Notes under the pieces: generated by a model
What the model was told of the DNA's origin: nothing
Databases searched by the model: none
The model's input: only the letters and a program-made list of their open reading frames with translations
Made by a program: the position numbers and the translations under genes
Assembly: GCA_002695025.1 (NCBI GenBank)
Contig: NZNV01000025.1
Coordinates: 208,727-272,726 of the forward strand
Direction: 5' to 3'
DNA from: Owenweeksia sp.
Lineage (GTDB): Bacteria; Bacteroidota; Bacteroidia; Flavobacteriales; Schleiferiaceae
Length of the DNA stretch: 64,000 nucleotides
In this document: positions 17,031-23,717 of the stretch, piece by piece
Position numbering within the stretch: the stretch's first letter is position 1
Layout of the letters: each line of letters begins with the position of its first letter

Positions 17031-17975
17031 ATGACAATGCCTGGAAGGACATTCAATGGTGGTGATTATAGGTACGGGTTTAACGGTAAGGAGATGGATA
17101 ACGAGATCAAGAGTATTGATGGTAGCTCCTATGATTTTGGGGCGAGGATGTATGACCCCCGTGTAGGTAGATTTTTATCGAGAGATCCTAAGGAAAGGAG
17201 CTATCCCGATCAAAGCCCTTACAATGCATTTAATGATAACCCTATTCTATATGCCGATCCAACAGGAAAATCTGGAGAGGCCACTATTGATAAACAGGCT
17301 CATACAATTACTATAACCTCTCACATCATTATGTATGGAGGCGCTGCTAGTCCTGAACTAGCAACAAGCACGGCTCAGAGTATCCAGGATCAATGGAATG
17401 CAGCTTGTGGTACAGTGATGGTAGGTGGAGAGACCTATGATGTGGTTTTTGAGGTAACTGGAGAATATAGAGAAAACTTAGCTATGAGTGATGTGCTAAA
17501 TAACAAGGATATTAAAAATAATTATATAAGGGTTGAGGAGGAGACGAATTTAATTACAAAAGGGTCATATATGGATGGTAGCAAGCCAAAGACTGGAGCA
17601 AATTCAGGTTTTTGGAAACTTGCTGAGATAGAAGGAGAAAATACTACTACTGAGGCTCATGAATATGGTCACGGTGTGGGGCAAGAACATGAGGATTTTG
17701 GGGTGCCAGATACTGAAAATCCTAATAGGCGAGATTACAGGGGAAACGGTTCCCCGCCTATGGGTCTTCCACGTAGTTCTTTGGTTGATCCAGAATACCA
17801 GAGAAATCCTACGGCTGCACCAAGAGTGGATGGTGGGACTTTGAAATCATCTACTCGTACTGTAAAACAGGAGGATATTGACGCCTTAGGCTTGGATAAA
17901 CTGGATTTTTCAAAAAATGGAAAGGCTGATGTTGGGACCAAAACGAATAAATATCATAAAGTACGCGCTAACTAA
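17031..17975 (+). CDS. RHS tip 2: RHS core end fused to a metzincin-type metalloprotease toxin
   Basis: 314 residues. Residues ~1-80 are an RHS core end (MPGRTFNGGDYRYGFNGKEM, YDPRVGRFLSRDP, SPYNAFNDNP, DPTG). The toxin part has HEYGHGVGQEH, a complete metzincin HExxHxxGxxH zinc motif, followed ~40 residues later by SPPMGLPR, a plausible Met-turn. Metzincins are zinc proteases; here the target would be periplasmic or envelope protein if delivered between cells. The stop and the next start share one base (TAATG). The toxin family beyond the motif is not recognised. Confidence 0.78.
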   Translation: MTMPGRTFNGGDYRYGFNGKEMDNEIKSIDGSSYDFGARMYDPRVGRFLSRDPKERSYPDQSPYNAFNDNPILYADPTGKSGEATIDKQAHTITITSHIIMYGGAASPELATSTAQSIQDQWNAACGTVMVGGETYDVVFEVTGEYRENLAMSDVLNNKDIKNNYIRVEEETNLITKGSYMDGSKPKTGANSGFWKLAEIEGENTTTEAHEYGHGVGQEHEDFGVPDTENPNRRDYRGNGSPPMGLPRSSLVDPEYQRNPTAAPRVDGGTLKSSTRTVKQEDIDALGLDKLDFSKNGKADVGTKTNKYHKVRAN

Positions 17976-18361
17976 TGAGAACACCTTTAATTTACATCGT
18001 TTTATACTGCCTTTTAAACGGATGCAGAACTCAAAACATTCTTAGCCCAATTGATAGTAAAGTTTGGAAACAAGATTCTATAGGCTGTCTTGGTCAAAGA
18101 ACAAATATTTATTACACCCTTTTAAATGAAGATGAAAAGTTTGTTGGTAAACTAAAAAGCCAGATTACTGATAATTTTGGTGAGGCCAACCTTACAAAAC
18201 AGTTTAAAGAAGGAGAAATGCTCTATTATTTTATAAAGGGGGGGCCTCAATGCGAAGAAAGCTTTAGTGAGGAAGACCTGCAAAATTGGGATGTGGAATT
18301 GATGTACATTTTTATCAATGATAAAAATGAAGTTGAAGAGATGGGTGGAATGAAACAGTAA
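17975..18361 (+). CDS. Candidate immunity protein 2 (lipoprotein)
   Basis: 128 residues. The N-terminus IYIVLYCLLNGC has a lipobox-like LNGC, so the mature protein would be a membrane-anchored periplasmic lipoprotein. The C-terminal part is acidic (QCEESFSEEDLQNWDVE). It starts one base inside the toxin stop (TAATG). A periplasmic immunity protein is what a delivered protease toxin would need. No family recognised. Confidence 0.6.
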   Translation: MRTPLIYIVLYCLLNGCRTQNILSPIDSKVWKQDSIGCLGQRTNIYYTLLNEDEKFVGKLKSQITDNFGEANLTKQFKEGEMLYYFIKGGPQCEESFSEEDLQNWDVELMYIFINDKNEVEEMGGMKQ

Positions 18362-18371
18362 AAGTGGATTG

Positions 18372-18395
18372 GGTAATGTTCCAAAATAGTGATAC
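18372..18395. repeat. Cassette-end motif GGTAATGTTCCAAAATAGTGAT
   Basis: Eleven bases after the stop of immunity gene 2. It is nearly identical to 20017-20040 at the end of cassette 3 (GGTAGTGTTCCGAAATAGTGAT), where it forms the last codons of immunity gene 3. It resembles the IS-like ends after cassettes 1 (16103) and 4 (21445). It may be a solo insertion-sequence end or a recombination tract. Confidence 0.5.
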
Positions 18396-18419
18396 AAGCC
18401 TTTGCTTATAGAAAAGTTA

Positions 18420-18448
18420 AAAACCCGGTCTTCGAGCCGGGTTTTTTA
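18420..18448 (+). terminator. Terminator of RHS cassette 2
   Basis: Stem AACCCGG/CCGGGTT (18422-18428 with 18437-18443), loop TCTTCGAG, six T. The same terminator recurs after cassette 3, so terminator plus next leader forms a repeated ~150-base unit. Confidence 0.85.
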
Positions 18449-18453
18449 ATTAG

Positions 18454-18517
18454 TACGTTTGAGAAAGTTCTTTGAAACAGTAAAACCTGCATAGGGTGCT
18501 AAGTCTTCGGCTCCACG
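18454..18517 (+). promoter_or_regulatory. RHS cassette 3 promoter-like leader
   Basis: TACGTTTG (18454-18461) is an exact match to the TAnnTTTG -7 element, directly after the terminator. AGTTCTTTGAAAC (18466-18478) is boxA-like. The leader ends TAA GTC TTC GGC TCC ACG ATG. With transcription starting ~7 bases after the -7 element, the boxA-like motif would lie at the very 5' end of the RNA. Confidence 0.55.
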
Positions 18518-19414
18518 ATGCCTGGAAGGACGTATAACGGTGGTGATTACAGGTATGGGTTTAACGGAGCTGAGAAAGATGATGAAATAAAAGGTGATAA
18601 CAATTCGTTGAATTTTGGGGCGAGAATTTACGATCCCAGGGTTGCAAGATGGTTGAGTATTGATCCTCGTTTTAAAGAGTATCCTGATCTGAGTGATTAT
18701 TCTTTTGCCGCCAATAGTCCTTTAATTATTGTTGATCCCGATGGGAATACTTTGCGAATTGTCGGAAGTGCACATTACAAAAAAACAGTAATGAATATGC
18801 TATCCAAATTAACCAATGATCAAATCACCATAGATCGGGACGGGTATGTAACTATCACTAAAGCGCATCCAGATGGTAGTAAACCTTCTGCAACTCATTT
18901 GATTTCAGAAATTATTGCTTCAAAGAACCAGGCTACCATTTATCAAATTGAAGATTTTGCAGAGGAATTTCAAGAAGATATAAGTAGTCTCAAAGGAAAT
19001 TTAACATCAGCTGCTAAAATTGAAGGAGGTAAGACAGATTTATTTAATATATCTCCTGGAGAAAAAGCTGATGGGGTTTCTACTATTGATATTAATGACC
19101 GGGGTGATAAAATAGTAAATGCCGATGGTTCCACCGGACGCCCTGCTTATATTGGTTTGGCACATGAGTTGATCCATTTGAAACGCATTTTATATGGAGA
19201 AACCATTGATCCGGAATCAGGTAATGCTGGTGATATGGTAAACCCAGATGATGGTAAATCTGGTCTGTGGTATGGATGGGATGCTGAAGAAATAGATGTA
19301 CGTTACCTGGAGAATATTATCCGAAATGAAAATAACTATATAGATCGCGCAGAACCTTATTATGATGAAGAAAGCAGTGACTTCTTACAAAGCGAGCCTC
19401 TAAAAGTGGATTAA
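18518..19414 (+). CDS. RHS tip 3: RHS core end fused to an M91/NleD-like zincin toxin
   Basis: 298 residues starting MPGRTYNGGDYRYGFNGAEK; the core end closes at VDPDGN (~75-80). The toxin domain has LAHELIHLKRILYGE, an HExxH zinc site in the context of M91 (NleD-type) effector proteases. A later EEIDVRYLENIIRNENNYID segment fits the 'E...EN..R.E' helix of that family. Zinc proteases of this group cut host or competitor proteins. It is joined to the next gene by TAATG. Confidence 0.75.
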   Translation: MPGRTYNGGDYRYGFNGAEKDDEIKGDNNSLNFGARIYDPRVARWLSIDPRFKEYPDLSDYSFAANSPLIIVDPDGNTLRIVGSAHYKKTVMNMLSKLTNDQITIDRDGYVTITKAHPDGSKPSATHLISEIIASKNQATIYQIEDFAEEFQEDISSLKGNLTSAAKIEGGKTDLFNISPGEKADGVSTIDINDRGDKIVNADGSTGRPAYIGLAHELIHLKRILYGETIDPESGNAGDMVNPDDGKSGLWYGWDAEEIDVRYLENIIRNENNYIDRAEPYYDEESSDFLQSEPLKVD

Positions 19415-20034
19415 TGAGATTTATATTTGCTGTTTTGGTATTATTTGTATCTGTTGAATCCTTTGGACAGGATTTACGGAAGCAGTTCCTTATGGATATG
19501 TACAATGCTCAATTTGAATTCTTGCACTACGAAAGAGATAAATCTTCAGATATTGATGAATACAGTAAGGAAATAGGTATAATCACTAGAGCTCTTAACA
19601 AAGCTTATGAGCATGAATTAAAAGGGAGGGGCTTTGTATATGACTTTTATCAGACCAGGATTTTAGATAGTATCTTATTTGTAATAGAAATGCACAGCCT
19701 AAGCTACCATTCAACAATAGTGTACCGAATAAATGATACTGTTTATAGAAAGTCTTTTAAGGTAGATCCAAGAGATAAAGAAACACAAATTATAGTTAAA
19801 GAAGAATGCTTTAAAGGTATAGTTGATATGAGCAGTTACAGGGAAGAACTCAATATGGATTGCTCGTCCTTTAAATCAGCTTATGTTTCATTTGTCACCA
19901 TTACCGATCTCAGAGGTGATGATTATAAATCAGTTGTCATCCCGATAGCCTGTACCAGTTCTATATTACGATCTAATCTAAAGGCGATTATCTTTCCTCA
20001 GAGAGAAGAAGGATTGGGTAGTGTTCCGAAATAG
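19414..20034 (+). CDS. Candidate immunity protein 3 (exported)
   Basis: 206 residues with a cleavable signal peptide (RFIFAVLVLFVSVESFGQ), so the mature protein is periplasmic. No family recognised; the mature part is charged and mixed alpha/beta. It overlaps the toxin stop by one base. The last codons (GLGSVPK, 20011-20034) come from the repeated cassette-end motif, so the original C-terminus may have been replaced by that sequence. A periplasmic location suits immunity to a delivered protease. Confidence 0.6.
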   Translation: MRFIFAVLVLFVSVESFGQDLRKQFLMDMYNAQFEFLHYERDKSSDIDEYSKEIGIITRALNKAYEHELKGRGFVYDFYQTRILDSILFVIEMHSLSYHSTIVYRINDTVYRKSFKVDPRDKETQIIVKEECFKGIVDMSSYREELNMDCSSFKSAYVSFVTITDLRGDDYKSVVIPIACTSSILRSNLKAIIFPQREEGLGSVPK

Positions 20035-20040
20035 TGATGC
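20017..20040. repeat. Cassette-end motif GGTAGTGTTCCGAAATAGTGAT
   Basis: Near-identical to the motif after cassette 2. Here it overlaps the 3' end and stop of immunity gene 3, then runs through a related ~25-base stretch into the terminator. Confidence 0.5.
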
Positions 20041-20065
20041 AAACCCTTGCAAGCAGAAAAGTTAT

Positions 20066-20092
20066 AAACCCGGTTTTCAAGCCGGGTTTTTT
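20066..20092 (+). terminator. Terminator of RHS cassette 3
   Basis: Stem AACCCGG/CCGGGTT (20067-20073 with 20082-20088) followed by a T run. It is a near-copy of the cassette 2 terminator. Confidence 0.85.
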
Positions 20093-20098
20093 ATTGAG

Positions 20099-20161
20099 TA
20101 CGTTTGAAAAGTTCTTTGAAAAAGTAAAAACCGCATAGGCTGTTAAGTCTTCGGCTCAACA
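20099..20161 (+). promoter_or_regulatory. RHS cassette 4 promoter-like leader
   Basis: TACGTTTG (20099-20106) matches TAnnTTTG exactly. The boxA-like AGTTCTTTGAAAA is at 20110-20122. The conserved stretch ends TAA GTC TTC GGC TCA ACA ATG. Its middle matches leader 1, while its ends match leader 3. Confidence 0.55.
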
Positions 20162-21139
20162 ATGCCTGGAAGGACCTTTAATGGTGGAGATTATAGGTAT
20201 GGGTTTAATGGTAAGGAGAAAGATGACGAGATAAAAGGGGATAATAACTCATTGGATTTTGGTGCCAGGATTTATGACCCCAGAGTAGGGAGGTGGTTGA
20301 GTGTTGATCCTTTTGAGGCGGCATACCCAAGTCATAGCCCATATAATTTTGCCTTAAATACTCCAATTTCTGCCGTTGATCCTGATGGAAATCTAGTTCT
20401 TTTCATAGGAGGTTTAAGATTATTTACTGGAGCTGCAGATCAACCATGGACTGGTGATGATGGTCTTTCTATTGGCGGGCAACAAGGAATTTATGATACT
20501 GACGTTTTTAACTATTGGTCAACAGGAAGAAATAGTACCAATACTTTTGGTAGAGCAGCCAACATAGCCGAATACTTTCAGAATACAATACAAGATCATA
20601 ATGCGTATTTTACGAGTGGATCATCAACGTGGAGATCTCAGGCTGATGATAGGATGGCGGAAGGAAGAGCTAGGGCTCAACAGTTTCATGCAATGGTTCA
20701 AAATGGAGAGATTGAATTAGCGGACGATGAAACTATTAAAATAGTTTCACATAGTCAAGGAGGGGCTCATGCTGCAGGGTTTGCTCAAGAGCTAATGTCT
20801 TATACGGATGATAAGGGAAATCCGCTTTATAAGGTGGAAGTGATGTATTATATAACTCCCCACCAACCAACAGATATAACTACTCCTGATGGAGTGAGAA
20901 GTGTCCAATATTCCCACCCTAGCGATGCAGTAAGTTCTGACAGTCCATATTGGTTGCCAAACGGAGGCTCAGAGTATGGGCCTATTAATGGTGTAGATGA
21001 ATTTTATGGAGGTGATATTATGGGGGGAGAAGGTCAACCTGCTGCAGAGGGCCCCTCGGGAAACAGAAGTGGTCATAATGTTACAGATAATGACCAATTT
21101 ATAGAACAGTCTGGATCAGTTAAACAACGAAAAGATTAG
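20162..21139 (+). CDS. RHS tip 4: RHS core end fused to an alpha/beta-hydrolase (lipase-like) toxin
   Basis: 325 residues. The core end (MPGRTFNGGDYRYGFNGKEK, DPRVGRWLSVDP, VDPDGN) closes near residue 78. The toxin domain has TIKIVSHSQGGAHAAGF, a strand-turn-helix with nucleophile Ser in SHSQGG, as in alpha/beta hydrolases and phospholipase-type toxins. Candidate acid and His are in YSHPSDAV and RSGHNV. Expected action: hydrolysis of membrane lipids. Two bases separate it from the next gene. Confidence 0.72.
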   Translation: MPGRTFNGGDYRYGFNGKEKDDEIKGDNNSLDFGARIYDPRVGRWLSVDPFEAAYPSHSPYNFALNTPISAVDPDGNLVLFIGGLRLFTGAADQPWTGDDGLSIGGQQGIYDTDVFNYWSTGRNSTNTFGRAANIAEYFQNTIQDHNAYFTSGSSTWRSQADDRMAEGRARAQQFHAMVQNGEIELADDETIKIVSHSQGGAHAAGFAQELMSYTDDKGNPLYKVEVMYYITPHQPTDITTPDGVRSVQYSHPSDAVSSDSPYWLPNGGSEYGPINGVDEFYGGDIMGGEGQPAAEGPSGNRSGHNVTDNDQFIEQSGSVKQRKD

Positions 21140-21141
21140 TC

Positions 21142-21444
21142 ATGATAAAAATAGTTGGTATAAAGTTGCTTAAGACGATGTTAATTTTAATTGGGATTGA
21201 AGTTTTTGTGTTTGTCTTAATGATCATTTTTTTAATGTCGGACGAGCCAACCAATCCCATTGGGAGGTTTTTATACTTAAGTCTGAAGTATGTTCTAGGC
21301 TTTCCTTTAGTTTTGATTAATGAAGAATACCCTTTTTTCTTAAGTAGTAAAAATATGCCTGGACAAATGATACCACTTGTCTTATTTAATAATTTAATTC
21401 AGGCAGTGTTAATTTTTGGTGTTCGAAATATGTTTAAAAAATAA
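21142..21444 (+). CDS. Candidate immunity protein 4 (membrane protein)
   Basis: 100 residues with three hydrophobic segments (~8-33 around IGIEVFVFVLMIIFLM, ~45-62 and ~78-95). It directly follows the lipase-like toxin. Integral membrane immunity proteins are known for membrane-acting toxins. No family recognised. The IS-end-like motif GGTAGTGTCTG starts at the base after its stop. Confidence 0.6.
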   Translation: MIKIVGIKLLKTMLILIGIEVFVFVLMIIFLMSDEPTNPIGRFLYLSLKYVLGFPLVLINEEYPFFLSSKNMPGQMIPLVLFNNLIQAVLIFGVRNMFKK

Positions 21445-21711
21445 GGTAGTGTCTGTCGGTAGTGGGTCAAAAGTATCTGCCGATTAAAAAACTAAAAGGG
21501 GTTTGGGGAAATTGCCCCAACAAGATGCGTGTTAGAAGTGTCAACGGATTAACACGCATTCTATGATGAAAACCAAATTTAAATCCACTTTTTCATAGAA
21601 GTTGTAAAAAGGGGTTTGGGGATATCCCCAACAAGATGCGATTCCAAAGTGTAAACGGAGTGACGTTCTATCTTGGTAGGCTTAATTGGTGGAGGTAGAC
21701 AAAAACAAAAA
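21445..21711. repeat. Non-coding stretch with IS-end-like motif and two hairpin repeats
   Basis: GGTAGTGTCTGTCGGTAGTG opens the stretch (21445-21464). Two related modules follow: 21494-21529 and 21606-21640. Each has AAAAGGGGTTTGGGG, a short spacer, CCCCAAC and AAGATGCG, and can fold as a G4/C4 hairpin. After the first, ATGCGTGTTA (21525-21534) pairs perfectly with TAACACGCAT (21550-21559). No gene is supported here. It may be decayed transposon ends or a small structured element. Confidence 0.55.
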
Positions 21712-21740
21712 AAAACAGCCACGCAAAGCGTGACTGTTTT
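21712..21740. terminator. Bidirectional terminator
   Basis: AAAACAG-C-CACGC, loop AAA, GCGTG-A-CTGTTTT: a 12-bp stem with one mismatch, with A and T runs on both sides. It serves the exported protein gene on the minus strand and insulates the RHS array. Confidence 0.85.
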
Positions 21741-21764
21741 AATATTATAATCTAATTATAAGTT

Positions 21765-23651
21765 TTAATGCGACATCCGCATAGGGCTTGCTGCCAGGGC
21801 CGTGGCTATGCTTCCGGGTCGGATGGCTACAGCAGATTTAGGTTTCTTGGTACATCCATTGTCTACAAAATCCTGGAAGTCAAGTTGCCTGCGCAACAGG
21901 TCATTAAAATTCCAGGTAACAGGTCTTCCGGCAGGGTCAGGCACAGAGCCACCGGTAAGGAACTGAGATAATTGTACCGAAGCCGGGAACATACCATTCA
22001 ACTCCAGGTGTGTAAAGGCCAGTGGACCGCCCTGACGGGATTCTCCACCGTGGCAACCACCACAGGTGTTCAAAGAAAGCAAGTGCCTGCAGGTATCGTT
22101 TACGATTTCATTACCGCTACCCACCGGACCGGCATCCCAGAAATGATTGGCATTACCACCGGTAATGGACTTGGCACCCAGGAAGGGAGCTCCACTTATT
22201 GGGTGGATAAGAGGTATATCATAGGTGTCATCTATGATCTGTGCCTGGTTGGCATTGGCAAAAGCGGCCAGCATAGACACCTTAAACGGATCAAAAGAAC
22301 CGGGAGGCAATACATGCGTATTGTAGCTGATCTCCGGGTTACGCACTACCGTTGCAGTAGTCAGCGGGTTTCCAGTTGCTGTAAGGTGGAATTCATTCAA
22401 CCTCCATCCATCACCGTTATCCAGGGTGATTTCGTTGGTACGTACCTGGTTTATACAGTTTTCGTTGGGCTTGGAGGGGTTCTTTCCGCAAAGGGTTACC
22501 TGATTGGTAAGATCTTCCAATAGAGAATTATAAGAAGGATCACCAATAGGAAGCGTACTAAGGTCTGCCCACTTCAAAGCATAATTGTGAAGCTGATCAC
22601 ATTTAGGCATATTAATACCGTATTCAAAAATGGCAAGGAACCTGTGAGGGAAACATCCTTGGTTATCGATAAGCTGGAATACAAAGCGTATTTCACCGGC
22701 ATCGGTCAGTGAATAACCTGTATTACCCCTTAAGTCCATACGGTTTACTATGGCAATGAGTTTAAAAGGAGTTTGTTTGGGATCCAAAGGTCCCCCGGGG
22801 AAAGCTTCCCAACTCTGAATGATATTTGCTACCAAAGGCCTTTTTTTAACCAGGTCACTGTTTTCGGTAATATCAAAAAACCATGAGTCTAACCACTTCC
22901 TTAGAAAATCTGAAGTTTGTATATCTGTAGCAATGCTGCCCGGGTTGAGTGAAGCCATTTGCCGTGAGATTTCCCAGAAGGTGTGAGGACCATTAGGGTT
23001 ACCGCCCGTACAAGGATCATAGGTGCGTTTAGGATCTTCAATTACCTTTGGGTCGGTAATGAATAAAGAGTGATCCACTAAAACGGGAACGCTGGCTACC
23101 TTGTTCTTACCATTAGCAGTGGCCGCAACGGGTCCGAGCATGGCCAGGGGTAGATTTACAGTACTTCCGGGTGTTATCCTGCTAAAATCCTGGTTGGCAA
23201 TGTCCTGTACAATAGGACTGGAAACATCCACCATACTACGTCCTTTAAAAACAGGAACCTGGCCGGATACGATCAGGTCCTGGCGCTGTCTCATTTCTTC
23301 AGAAAACTGACCTATATCTTCCGTAGCATATACAGAATAGATTTTATCACCAGCTACAGCATCAGCTTCCTTACCATCATCCCTCAAAACTACTTTTTGA
23401 CCTTCCACCATAATAGCGTGAAAAGGTTTGGTGACATTGGGGTCGTTTATTTCAACATGGTATATTACGTTTTCACCCGTTGGTAATGGAGCGGATAAAA
23501 ATTCAACTTCAATATTATCGGCAACGGAGGCCCGTTGCGCAAAATCAGGGTCTACCTGAGTGTCTTCAAACTCAGTCATGAGTGCTCCACGATAAAACAC
23601 GATAAGCACCAGGCCAGTCAGGAACAGGCTTATTATACTTTTTCGAATCAT
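21765..23651 (-). CDS. Large exported protein with one CxxCH haem-type site
   Basis: 628 residues. An N-terminal hydrophobic segment (SIISLFLTGLVLIVFY) acts as signal or anchor. Near residues 75-115 is a VEGQKVVLRDDGKEADAVAG, then DKIYS stretch like 'choice-of-anchor X' or bacterial Ig-like domains. Most of the protein is unrecognised. A single CGGCHGGE (CxxCH) near residue 545 would bind one c-type haem or is a structural remnant. A T9SS-sorted protein is encoded 66 bases upstream on the same strand, so they may be co-transcribed. Function unknown. Confidence 0.7.
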   Translation of the reverse strand: MIRKSIISLFLTGLVLIVFYRGALMTEFEDTQVDPDFAQRASVADNIEVEFLSAPLPTGENVIYHVEINDPNVTKPFHAIMVEGQKVVLRDDGKEADAVAGDKIYSVYATEDIGQFSEEMRQRQDLIVSGQVPVFKGRSMVDVSSPIVQDIANQDFSRITPGSTVNLPLAMLGPVAATANGKNKVASVPVLVDHSLFITDPKVIEDPKRTYDPCTGGNPNGPHTFWEISRQMASLNPGSIATDIQTSDFLRKWLDSWFFDITENSDLVKKRPLVANIIQSWEAFPGGPLDPKQTPFKLIAIVNRMDLRGNTGYSLTDAGEIRFVFQLIDNQGCFPHRFLAIFEYGINMPKCDQLHNYALKWADLSTLPIGDPSYNSLLEDLTNQVTLCGKNPSKPNENCINQVRTNEITLDNGDGWRLNEFHLTATGNPLTTATVVRNPEISYNTHVLPPGSFDPFKVSMLAAFANANQAQIIDDTYDIPLIHPISGAPFLGAKSITGGNANHFWDAGPVGSGNEIVNDTCRHLLSLNTCGGCHGGESRQGGPLAFTHLELNGMFPASVQLSQFLTGGSVPDPAGRPVTWNFNDLLRRQLDFQDFVDNGCTKKPKSAVAIRPGSIATALAASPMRMSH

Positions 23652-23717
23652 TTTAATAAGTTTTTTGGTTATTGGATCCAGGAAACAAACTGGATAGAAT
23701 GCTTCCCTTCATAAAGA

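Noticed and set aside
21972..22523. 183-codon frame on the plus strand
   Set aside because: Antisense to the exported CxxCH protein; no start context or protein-like pattern.
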